DNA of 19,436 nt from Clostridia bacterium (GTDB lineage Bacteria; Bacillota; Clostridia; Oscillospirales; Ruminococcaceae), in NCBI GenBank assembly GCA_021152595.1, contig JAGKVC010000046.1, positions 1-19,436 of the forward strand. Reading direction: 5' to 3'. The translations under genes were made by a program, and so were the position numbers. Shown piece by piece: positions 13,976-19,436 of the stretch. How positions within the stretch are numbered: the stretch's first letter is position 1; the number at the start of each line of letters is the position of its first letter. Under the pieces are notes generated by a model. That model did not search any database and was not told the DNA's origin. It worked only from the letters and a program-made list of their open reading frames with translations.

Positions 13976-15940
13976 TCAGGCATTTGCCTGCTCCGGCTGT
14001 TTGAGATCGTTGATCTCATCGAAGTTGACTGCGATCGGGGTGAACGGCTTGCCGTCGCCCTCATAGCAGCGCGAGAAGATCTCGTAGAATTCCAGACGCA
14101 GCACCTGAATGCCGACGATCAGACCTTCGAGACACATAACGAACAGGTTGCCGATGATAATGGTGATGACCGACTTGTGATCCTTGCCGATCATTTCCGA
14201 GAGCAGCATGACGACGCTCATCAGACCTGCATGCGAGAAGACGAAGCCGCCGATACGGATAAAGGAAAGCGTATTGGTCGCATAGCCGAGCAGGAATTCA
14301 AAGCATTCAAAGAAATTGGATGCGATGAAATCGCCGATGCCGGGCATTTCATAATGCTTGTGCGCCATCCAGTGGCCGAGCGGCTCGCGGAAGAACATCA
14401 TCAGCAGCGGAATCACGAGCAGAACGACCGTGACGGGCTTGCTGACAAGCTGCTTTCCGGTGACAATGCCGAGCACCACGAGCAGCAGTCCGGAGAAGAA
14501 TACCAGACCTGCAATGCCGTTGTTGCCGAAGACGGCTTCCTCGTAATTATGCCGCCGCAGCTTGACGATGATATTGACGAGAATCGAGATAATGACGAGC
14601 GCGGCACCGATTCCGACTGCGCCGAAGATGATGACATTCGTATTTTCCATTGCCTTGAGCGGCAGGAACGGAATGCCGGTCTTTTCCCAGAGCGGATCGA
14701 GCGCCTCCTCAAAGCCGAAGACCGAGCCGTAGAGCGCGCCGAAGACCGCACTGGAAACACCGATGCGCGCCATAATTGCGCCGAGCTCAAAGTTCTTCTT
14801 CTTGTGCAGAAACAGACCGATCAGCGCGAGTAGAATGCCCTGTCCCAGATCACCGAACATGATGCCGAAGATCAGCGTATAGGTGATTGCAACGAAGGTG
14901 GTCGGATTGTAGCCGTTGTAATTCGGCAGGCCGTACATCTCAACGAACATCGAGAACGGTTTGGAGAACCAGCCGTTTTTCAGGCGGACCGGCGGCTGGA
15001 CTTTGGAATCCACCCACGGCGCTTCATAGGTCACGCTGAGATCCGGCACCTTGTCGATGTGCTTTTTGAAGTTCTCCTTTTCGGAGACCGGTACATAGCC
15101 CATGAGGCTGAATTTATCCTGCGTGACAATGCACTGTCCGCGCAGCTTCCAGACCTCGCTCTGATACTTTGCAAAGCGGTACATGCGTCCGAGCTGCTCC
15201 GATTCGGTCTTGTAGATCTCAGCTTCCTGCTTTTCCAGCTCTGCGAGGGCGGCTTTCTTCTCTGTCAGCTTGATCTGCATTTCCGCGAGGGCTTCCTCCG
15301 GCGTACCGGAGATATCCTCGGGCAGCTCATAGCGTTCAAAGAGCAGTCCCTTCATGATCGCATCGACGGAAAGGATGCGTTCCTTTGTTGCGAAGTAGAA
15401 GCCCCAGACATAATCGTGTGCGGTGTGGTAGCCCTGGAAGATGAAGCCCTCATCGCTGTAGAAATCGAGCTTCTGCACGTTCTCCTCCGGCATTCTGCCG
15501 AAGCGGTAGAGGATGTGCTTGCATTTGGTCAGCTCACCGAGATTCAGATCGGAACCGGTGAGATTTTTCAGGTGGATCGCAGCGCTTTCGTAATCTGCGA
15601 TCTGCTTGCGCGTTTTCGTCAGACGCTCGCGCACGGTTTTGAGCCTGCCGGAGATCCGCTCTGTTTCCGAGAGGATGGATTCCGGTGTGAATTCTGCCGG
15701 TGCAAGCTCAGTATCCTCGCCGAGCGGAACCTGCCGCAGATCGAATTCCATGAGCGCACGAAGCGGCTCCGAGTAGGGATTCTGTTCGGCGTGGCTTCCG
15801 CCGGAATCTTCGGTACTGCCGAGCAGCTTAGAAGCATTCTCGATATGGAAGACCTTGCTTTGCAGGCAGGCGACAATGGCATCGTTGAGACTTGGAACCG
15901 CGCCTGCAATGCTGACGAGTTCCAGCTTTTCAATGGACAA
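13976..15940 (-). CDS. ntpI: A/V-type ATPase subunit I (membrane stator, a-subunit homologue)
   Basis: A 654-residue integral membrane subunit. The N-terminal ~340 residues are cytosolic, with coiled-coil segments near 90-120 and 215-260 that contact the peripheral stalks. The C-terminal half holds about seven membrane helices beginning at NPTTFVAITYTLIFGIMFGDLGQG. The conserved helix EFLLGYATNTLSFIRIGGFVFSHAGL carries the essential arginine that faces the K-ring glutamate. Length is typical. The start is TTG: AGGAGGTG (AGGAGG is plus-strand 15948-15953) lies 7 nt upstream, and no in-frame ATG occurs nearby. The gene follows C by 36 bp and precedes K by 44 bp. Confidence 0.96.
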   Translation of the reverse strand: MSIEKLELVSIAGAVPSLNDAIVACLQSKVFHIENASKLLGSTEDSGGSHAEQNPYSEPLRALMEFDLRQVPLGEDTELAPAEFTPESILSETERISGRLKTVRERLTKTRKQIADYESAAIHLKNLTGSDLNLGELTKCKHILYRFGRMPEENVQKLDFYSDEGFIFQGYHTAHDYVWGFYFATKERILSVDAIMKGLLFERYELPEDISGTPEEALAEMQIKLTEKKAALAELEKQEAEIYKTESEQLGRMYRFAKYQSEVWKLRGQCIVTQDKFSLMGYVPVSEKENFKKHIDKVPDLSVTYEAPWVDSKVQPPVRLKNGWFSKPFSMFVEMYGLPNYNGYNPTTFVAITYTLIFGIMFGDLGQGILLALIGLFLHKKKNFELGAIMARIGVSSAVFGALYGSVFGFEEALDPLWEKTGIPFLPLKAMENTNVIIFGAVGIGAALVIISILVNIIVKLRRHNYEEAVFGNNGIAGLVFFSGLLLVVLGIVTGKQLVSKPVTVVLLVIPLLMMFFREPLGHWMAHKHYEMPGIGDFIASNFFECFEFLLGYATNTLSFIRIGGFVFSHAGLMSVVMLLSEMIGKDHKSVITIIIGNLFVMCLEGLIVGIQVLRLEFYEIFSRCYEGDGKPFTPIAVNFDEINDLKQPEQANA

Positions 15941-15976
15941 GATAACACCTCCTGAAGGGAATCAGCGGCATGCCGC

Positions 15977-17029
15977 TCACTCCTCCGTGATTAAAAGGGA
16001 TTGCAGATACGATACGGATTTGCCGTACCGGATACCTTCGATAATGGTGATGAGGTTATTGACCTCAATGTGATAAAGCACATGCACCGCATAGAGGCTG
16101 ACGGCGGCATGACCGGAGAAATGCAGCGCAGATCTTGCGGTCTGCCAGCGCAGCGCCTGGAATGCATGCTCCAGTCTGACCGATTCCGGTGCTTCGGAAT
16201 CATTCCAGTTCATCATTCTGCCGTAGCGCGTGGATTTGAGTACCTCGACGAACGCAGCGATGTCCGGTGCAGCATAGAGCTGTTCGCAGATGCGCTTCGG
16301 GAGACGTCCCTGAATGGGCAGCATCATGTCGCGCAGGGTATCCTCATCGGCATGGAACACGCGCTTTAAGCGGTAGGCGTTGATGAGGTTGATCAGATCG
16401 ACCTGTTCCCCGATGAGCTTGTGCAGTGCATCGAGATCGGTGCCCTTGACGGTTTTTTCCGCCTCCTGCAAAATGCGCTCGAGGTAGCAGGCGCGCAGTG
16501 CGATTTCCAGCGCGGTGTAATTCTGTCTGCTGCCGTATTTTGCGACATGCTTTTTGATAACGGCGGCATAGGGCGTACCGGCGAGCGCGGCGATCAGCTC
16601 ATCGGCGGTTTCGGCACGCGCGACCTTTTCCTGTGAAAAACCGAGATACGGCCCGAGCCACGCATCCATCGCGGAAATATACGCCTGCGGACCGCTCGGC
16701 ATAAGCTGGATTTTTTTGACCAGCTCGCGGATCTCATAGTCATAGATGAAAAAGCGGAAGAACGGCGTATTCTGCAAATTCTCCAGACTGCAAAACCGCA
16801 GGCACTGCGTAAAGAGGTTGCGCTTGAGGAGCATTTCGAGGTAGCCGCGGTGCGTATAGGCAGGCTCTAAGTCTGCGAGCAGCTCGCGGTAGCCGTCGGT
16901 CTCCTTGAGGTAGGAGACGATCTCCGCGACGGAATGCAGATTCAGCAGGTCGCGGTAATCCGGCGCGCGGAGTCTGTGCCCGTAGGCGGTGCGGATGGCA
17001 GCCGCCGTAGCGTGATATTGATTCGGCAT
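15977..17029 (-). CDS. ntpC: A/V-type ATPase subunit C (rotor-axle socket)
   Basis: A 350-residue, mostly helical subunit that sits on the K ring and docks the central stalk. Family features include the N-terminus MPNQYHATAAAIRTAYGHRL, FFRFFIYDYEIRELVKKIQ, and the three-fold helical repeat with DLINLINAYRLKR near residues 215-227. The length is slightly above the usual ~330-340. GGAGG lies in the end of the preceding G/H gene, and only 3 bp separate the two. In many bacterial and archaeal operons C lies after E; here it is second, before I. Confidence 0.93.
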   Translation of the reverse strand: MPNQYHATAAAIRTAYGHRLRAPDYRDLLNLHSVAEIVSYLKETDGYRELLADLEPAYTHRGYLEMLLKRNLFTQCLRFCSLENLQNTPFFRFFIYDYEIRELVKKIQLMPSGPQAYISAMDAWLGPYLGFSQEKVARAETADELIAALAGTPYAAVIKKHVAKYGSRQNYTALEIALRACYLERILQEAEKTVKGTDLDALHKLIGEQVDLINLINAYRLKRVFHADEDTLRDMMLPIQGRLPKRICEQLYAAPDIAAFVEVLKSTRYGRMMNWNDSEAPESVRLEHAFQALRWQTARSALHFSGHAAVSLYAVHVLYHIEVNNLITIIEGIRYGKSVSYLQSLLITEE

Positions 17030-17032
17030 GGC

Positions 17033-17353
17033 TTATGCCTCCGCTTCGTGCAGTGTCTCGGAAAAGAGCGTTTCGAGCAGCGCGTCATGCTGTGCGGTAA
17101 ACTGCTCCGCCATCTGCTCGGTTCTGCGGTCAAAGCCGCTGCGCATCTCCGCGATTTTCTGTTCGCATTCAGAGCGTGTCTGCTCCTCCAGCTCGGTGAT
17201 GCTGTCTCTGGTCTGATGCTTCTGCGCCTGCTTCATGGCAGCCGCCTGTTTTCTGGCATCCTCGACCTGCTTTCGGCATTGGAGACGGGCGGCGCTGAGA
17301 CGCTCTTCCGTTGCGGCATCCAGCTCCAGAATCTTCCGGATTGTCTGATCCAT
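17033..17353 (-). CDS. A/V-type ATPase subunit G/H (peripheral-stalk coiled coil)
   Basis: A 106-residue protein that is almost entirely charged heptad-type helix (Gln-, Glu-, Arg- and Ala-rich, for example EERLSAARLQCRKQVEDARKQ), with no membrane segment. Size, position at the head of the ATPase operon and composition fit the G/H subunit that pairs with E in the stator stalk. Sequence identity alone would be weak for such a low-complexity protein; context carries the call. AAAGGAG (plus-strand 17362-17368) lies 8 nt before the ATG. Confidence 0.82.
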   Translation of the reverse strand: MDQTIRKILELDAATEERLSAARLQCRKQVEDARKQAAAMKQAQKHQTRDSITELEEQTRSECEQKIAEMRSGFDRRTEQMAEQFTAQHDALLETLFSETLHEAEA

Positions 17354-17515
17354 TGATACCGCTCCTTTCTATATCATGTGGATTTTTGTGCAAATTCACG
17401 AACTGAGTGGGGAGATTGCACAAAATTCAACTGGAATTTTGCATGCAGAAATCGGTTTGCGTCGTCATTTTTCCGAAAACTTCGGAATTCTGCACAAACG
17501 CGAGATCTGAAATAC
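17354..17515 (-). promoter_or_regulatory. Structured 5' leader of the ATPase operon
   Basis: This ~160-nt untranslated leader separates the predicted transcription start from the first ATPase gene. TTTTGTGCAA (17384-17393) is perfectly complementary to TTGCACAAAA (17416-17425). The overlapping CAAAATTC (17421-17428) is perfectly complementary to GAATTTTG (17434-17441), so the two hairpins cannot form together. A third hairpin, TTCCGAA/TTCGGAA, spans 17471-17487. No known riboswitch is recognised and no U-tract terminator is visible. Confidence 0.55.
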
Positions 17516-17521
17516 AGAAAC

Positions 17522-17550
17522 ATTATACTCCAATTCATATAAAAAGTCAA
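17522..17550 (-). promoter_or_regulatory. Sigma-A promoter of the ATPase operon
   Basis: On the minus strand, TTGACT (plus-strand 17545-17550) and a perfect TATAAT (17522-17527) are separated by 17 bp. The predicted start is near 17515, about 160 nt upstream of the first ATPase ATG. It is the only near-consensus promoter seen for the whole minus-strand run. Confidence 0.9.
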
Positions 17551-17575
17551 TAGCAACCGGCATTTTTCGGAAGTG

Positions 17576-17598
17576 AAAAAATCCGCGCAGTCCGCGGA
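17576..17598 (-). terminator. Orphan minus-strand terminator just upstream of the ATPase promoter
   Basis: Read on the minus strand, TCCGCG and CGCGGA (plus-strand 17593-17598 and 17582-17587) form a GC-rich 6-bp stem with a 5-nt loop, followed directly by TTTTTT (plus-strand A-run 17576-17581). There is no minus-strand gene immediately upstream; the nearest is the lipoprotein gene, which has its own terminator. It may end a small transcript or shield the ATPase promoter from read-through. Confidence 0.65.
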
Positions 17599-17652
17599 AG
17601 ATTCCGGTCAAAATGACCTGTGCAGGGAAGCGGCGGAGCGGCAGTTTATGTG

Positions 17653-17847
17653 AGGCAACACCGCACAAAGCCCGCCTGACGGCTTGGCGGCGCATCTGCT
17701 TGCATCTTTTCCGCCATCTTGCACAGAAATTCCTTGCTGTTCGCCAGCCCGGCGGCGTCATTTCTATACAATCTGACGAAAAATCTGACGGGGCAAACTT
17801 GTTTGACCGTAAGCATTCTGCACCACCAGCTCTGTGCGGTGTTGTCT
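17653..17847. mobile_element. MITE-like element, 195 bp with 19-bp terminal inverted repeats
   Basis: The left end AGGCAACACCGCACAAAGC (17653-17671) matches the inverse of the right end (17829-17847) at 17 of 19 positions, and both mismatches form G-U pairs in RNA. The interior has no convincing gene and no transposase, consistent with a non-autonomous element mobilised in trans. Its composition (CGCC-rich left part, AT-rich right part) differs from neighbouring genes. No clear target-site duplication could be assigned. It has the look of a high-copy ruminococcal intergenic repeat, which is an impression rather than a verified match. Confidence 0.65.
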
Positions 17848-17874
17848 TGATGAATAAATGATTGTCTCTGCCGC

Positions 17875-17903
17875 TTGCAATTTCCGGGAAGATGTGGTAT
17901 ACT
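17875..17903 (+). promoter_or_regulatory. Sigma-A promoter of the ATC-hydrolase-family gene
   Basis: TTGCAA (17875-17880), a 17-bp spacer and TATACT (17898-17903), preceded by TGG (an extended -10). The predicted start near 17910 gives a leader of about 43 nt. The promoter starts 27 bp beyond the right end of the MITE-like element. Confidence 0.8.
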
Positions 17904-17910
17904 GATAGCA

Positions 17911-17926
17911 GTTAGATATCACTAAC
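17911..17926 (+). promoter_or_regulatory. Operator-like palindrome at the transcription start
   Basis: GTTAG (17911-17915) and CTAAC (17922-17926) form an inverted repeat around ATATCA, lying at about +1 to +16 of the predicted transcript. The position and the TTAG/CTAA arms suggest a repressor site, for instance of a TetR-type regulator, but no regulator gene is in the window. Confidence 0.4.
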
Positions 17927-17952
17927 GACTTTGATATTCGGAGATGATCTGT

Positions 17953-18597
17953 ATGCTGCAATATACCGGAAAATACTGGAATATCCTGACACCGTGGATC
18001 CGAAAATCGCTGAAGCGGCATCACGGCAGCGCGTTTACGGCGCAGGTGATGCGCGATGCAAAGCCGCGGTACCGCGATCTGCTGAACCGGATGGACGATA
18101 TCGGCGCGCGGAATCCGATGGCATCGAATGTCTACATGAGCTTTGTCTTTTTCGCGGTGTATCTTGCCGCGGAGGGGAAGCTCACCGCCGCCGATCTGCG
18201 CGTGACGGCGAATGAAGCGGTGCAGGCGCCGGTCATGAAGATCATGGGGCTGTTTATGAATCTGAACCGCCCCTCCTGCATGAAAAGCATGGGGAAGATG
18301 ATGCATCAGAACGCGGAATGGCTGGAGCAGCATCCGCAGTACAAGTCAAAATCATGGGATTTCAATTTTGATGCATCGAAGCACCGCGACGGCTTCTATT
18401 ATCATTTCACGCAGTGTCCGCTGAATAATTTTGCGCGGCGTGAAGGTCTGCTGGATATCCTGCCGGTGATGTGCGATATGGATTTTGCAACGGCAAAGCT
18501 GATGCATGCAAAGCTGCACCGTGAACAGACGCTTGCGTCCGGCGGCAGAATCTGCGATTACTGGTATGTGGGTGATCAGTGCCGCGATCCGAAATAA
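17953..18597 (+). CDS. L-2-amino-thiazoline-4-carboxylate (ATC) hydrolase-family protein
   Basis: A 214-residue protein of the ATC-hydrolase-like family, named after the enzyme that opens the thiazoline ring of ATC on the way to cysteine; most gut homologues have no proven substrate. Family features are YHFTQCPLNNF (150-160, with C155), PVMCDMDFATAKL (171-183, with C174 and acidic D175/D177) and LHREQTLASGGRICDYWY (188-205, with C201). An N-terminal segment YMSFVFFAVYLAAEG (61-75) is hydrophobic but too short and polar-flanked for a confident membrane helix. The start at 17953 is preferred because GGAG (17940-17943) is 9 nt upstream; the ATG at 17944 would abut it. A terminator follows directly. 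Confidence 0.78.
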   Translation: MLQYTGKYWNILTPWIRKSLKRHHGSAFTAQVMRDAKPRYRDLLNRMDDIGARNPMASNVYMSFVFFAVYLAAEGKLTAADLRVTANEAVQAPVMKIMGLFMNLNRPSCMKSMGKMMHQNAEWLEQHPQYKSKSWDFNFDASKHRDGFYYHFTQCPLNNFARREGLLDILPVMCDMDFATAKLMHAKLHREQTLASGGRICDYWYVGDQCRDPK

Positions 18598-18604
18598 AAC
18601 ATAC

Positions 18605-18640
18605 AGCCGCCGATGTGCAGAAAACACACCGGCGGCTTTG
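18605..18640. terminator. Bidirectional terminator between convergent genes
   Basis: AGCCGCCG (18605-18612) pairs with CGGCGGCT (18630-18637), continued by TGTG/CACA after one mismatch. It is followed by TTGCTATAATTT on the plus strand and GTATGTTTTATTT on the minus strand. It lies between the ATC-hydrolase-family gene and the convergent lipoprotein gene. Confidence 0.8.
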
Positions 18641-18662
18641 CTATAATTTGTGTATGGAGCTG

Positions 18663-19280
18663 TTACGCCCATGCAATTTCAGAGGCGTTGATGAAATCCG
18701 TAATCAGCGTATCATAAAGCTCGGCAGTCTGATCGAATTCCTTTTCGATCATCCGCTTTGCATCCTTTTCGGTGATGGCGTTCGGGGTGAGCGTCAGCAG
18801 GATGCACTGATCGGATGAGATATTGACGACATAATTTGCAGAGCCGTCCTCTAAAAGCTCCGCGGCGACGGCATGTCCCGAAACGCCGAAAAGATACGCG
18901 TTCTCATGCTCATTCACGACCTGCACATAGGAGGCAGGCACCGCACCGGCTTCCCGTATCGTATAGGTTCTGCCGCCGATCTCGCCGGTCACCGCCTGAA
19001 TGCGGTAATCTTCGTCCACGAGCGTCTTGCTGACAGCGGTTTTTGTCTCCTTGAGCGTGATCTCCTCGGGGACCTTCAGCAGCCCCTCTTTTGAGATATA
19101 GATGCCGTCGGCAGTCGGTCTTGCTGCCTTGTCGATCGCGGCAGAAGAGGTCTCTGCGGCGGATTCCGCAGCAGATTCGCCTGTATCGGAACTGCTGACA
19201 CCTGTTTTGCCGCAGGCTGTGATGCAGACTGTCAGGCTCAGCGCCAGCAGTACCGCAGTAATCTTCCCTGTATGCTTCAT
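18663..19280 (-). CDS. Hypothetical lipoprotein
   Basis: A 205-residue exported protein. The N-terminus MKHTGKITAVLLALSLTVCITAC is a lipoprotein signal peptide with lipobox ITAC, so C23 would be lipidated and the protein anchored outside the membrane. Residues 24-50 are a Ser/Ala/Glu-rich tether, and the remaining ~150 residues form a soluble domain I do not recognise; it contains TVCITAC-independent cysteine (SSDQCILLTL) and no known catalytic motif. The start at 19280 is chosen because GGAGGG lies 6 nt upstream; upstream in-frame starts at 19286 and 19322 have poor or no spacing to a ribosome site. It has its own promoter and ends at a shared terminator. Confidence 0.8.
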   Translation of the reverse strand: MKHTGKITAVLLALSLTVCITACGKTGVSSSDTGESAAESAAETSSAAIDKAARPTADGIYISKEGLLKVPEEITLKETKTAVSKTLVDEDYRIQAVTGEIGGRTYTIREAGAVPASYVQVVNEHENAYLFGVSGHAVAAELLEDGSANYVVNISSDQCILLTLTPNAITEKDAKRMIEKEFDQTAELYDTLITDFINASEIAWA

Positions 19281-19339
19281 ATTCATCCCTCCGGAACAGA
19301 CCGCCGCGCAGGCGGATTTCATGCTGATCTGTCAGCCAT

Positions 19340-19368
19340 ATTATAACATATTAACCGTGAAATTTCAA
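19340..19368 (-). promoter_or_regulatory. Sigma-A promoter of the lipoprotein gene
   Basis: On the minus strand, TTGAAA (plus-strand 19363-19368) and a perfect TATAAT (19340-19345) are separated by 17 bp, with TGT just before the -10 (extended -10). The leader to the ATG is about 50 nt. Confidence 0.9.
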
Positions 19369-19408
19369 CCCTCACTGCGAAAATACGATGTTTTCGGCTG
19401 ATTTCAGC

Positions 19409-19434
19409 GGTCAACATATCGCTTTGGTCAACAT
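19409..19434. repeat. Tandem GGTCAACAT sites upstream of the lipoprotein promoter
   Basis: GGTCAACAT occurs at 19409-19417 and again at 19426-19434, 17 bp apart and in the same orientation. A small palindrome GCTGA/TCAGC lies just before (19397-19408). They are upstream of the lipoprotein promoter (about 40-65 bp beyond its -35) and could be an activator site or part of a promoter beyond the window. Confidence 0.3.
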
Positions 19435-19436
19435 TC

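Noticed and set aside
17465..17761. A 98-codon minus-strand frame spanning the MITE-like element, the orphan terminator and the ATPase promoter
   Set aside because: A coding region running through a promoter and a terminator is implausible, and its composition is Arg-rich low complexity.
17764..18333. A 189-codon minus-strand frame opposite the ATC-hydrolase-family gene and running into the MITE-like element
   Set aside because: Most of it is antisense to a recognisable gene and the rest is repeat DNA. Such spurious frames arise readily from repeated elements.
1..19436. CRISPR array, tRNA, rRNA, prophage, toxin-antitoxin or defence genes
   Set aside because: No regularly spaced repeats, tRNA-like cloverleaf with CCA end, rRNA-like sequence, or phage, nuclease or toxin motifs were seen on either strand.

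Overview
The window looks like chromosomal DNA from a Ruminococcus-like member of the Oscillospiraceae (gut or rumen Clostridia). The basis is the GC-rich coding sequence, Gram-positive AGGAGG ribosome sites, an A/V-type ATPase instead of an F-type one, a soluble biotin carboxyltransferase trio, an acetyl-CoA-type MetA and short palindromic intergenic repeats. The assignment is by resemblance; no rRNA, tRNA or other taxonomic marker is present.

Region 1 (1-1350): the 3' part of a DUF4026/DUF2314-like cytosolic protein, then a cluster of GC-rich palindromes and a strong terminator. Region 2 (1454-4774, plus strand): a near-consensus promoter drives a biotin-dependent carboxyltransferase, a biotin carrier with an Ala/Pro hinge, and an OadA/5S-type pyruvate/oxaloacetate carboxyltransferase. 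These correspond to the three parts of a soluble transcarboxylase; no membrane decarboxylase subunit is present. Region 3 (4869-6470, plus): homoserine O-acyltransferase metA and a DUF4190-like membrane protein, closed by a bidirectional terminator.

Region 4 (17353 down to 6520, minus): a nine-gene A/V-type ATPase operon in the order G/H-C-I-K-F-E-A-B-D. Without a visible terminator it is followed by a hypothetical protein, a GNAT acetyltransferase and an N-carbamoylputrescine amidase-like enzyme. A strong promoter lies about 170 nt upstream of the first ATPase gene, and its leader contains overlapping, mutually exclusive hairpins. The otherwise tightly packed operon is split between F and E by 313 bp of low-GC, highly structured non-coding DNA.

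Region 5 (17354-17952): the divergent intergenic region holds the ATPase leader and promoter, a minus-strand orphan terminator, a 195-bp MITE-like element with 19-bp terminal inverted repeats, and a promoter with an operator-like palindrome. Region 6 (17953-19436): an ATC-hydrolase-family protein (plus) and a convergent lipoprotein gene (minus) with its own promoter.

Most of the window is ordinary core metabolism. The parts most worth a second look are non-coding: the structured insert inside the ATPase operon, the MITE-like element with its neighbouring orphan terminator, and the ATPase leader. The subunit composition and divergent motifs of the carboxyltransferase trio also merit attention.
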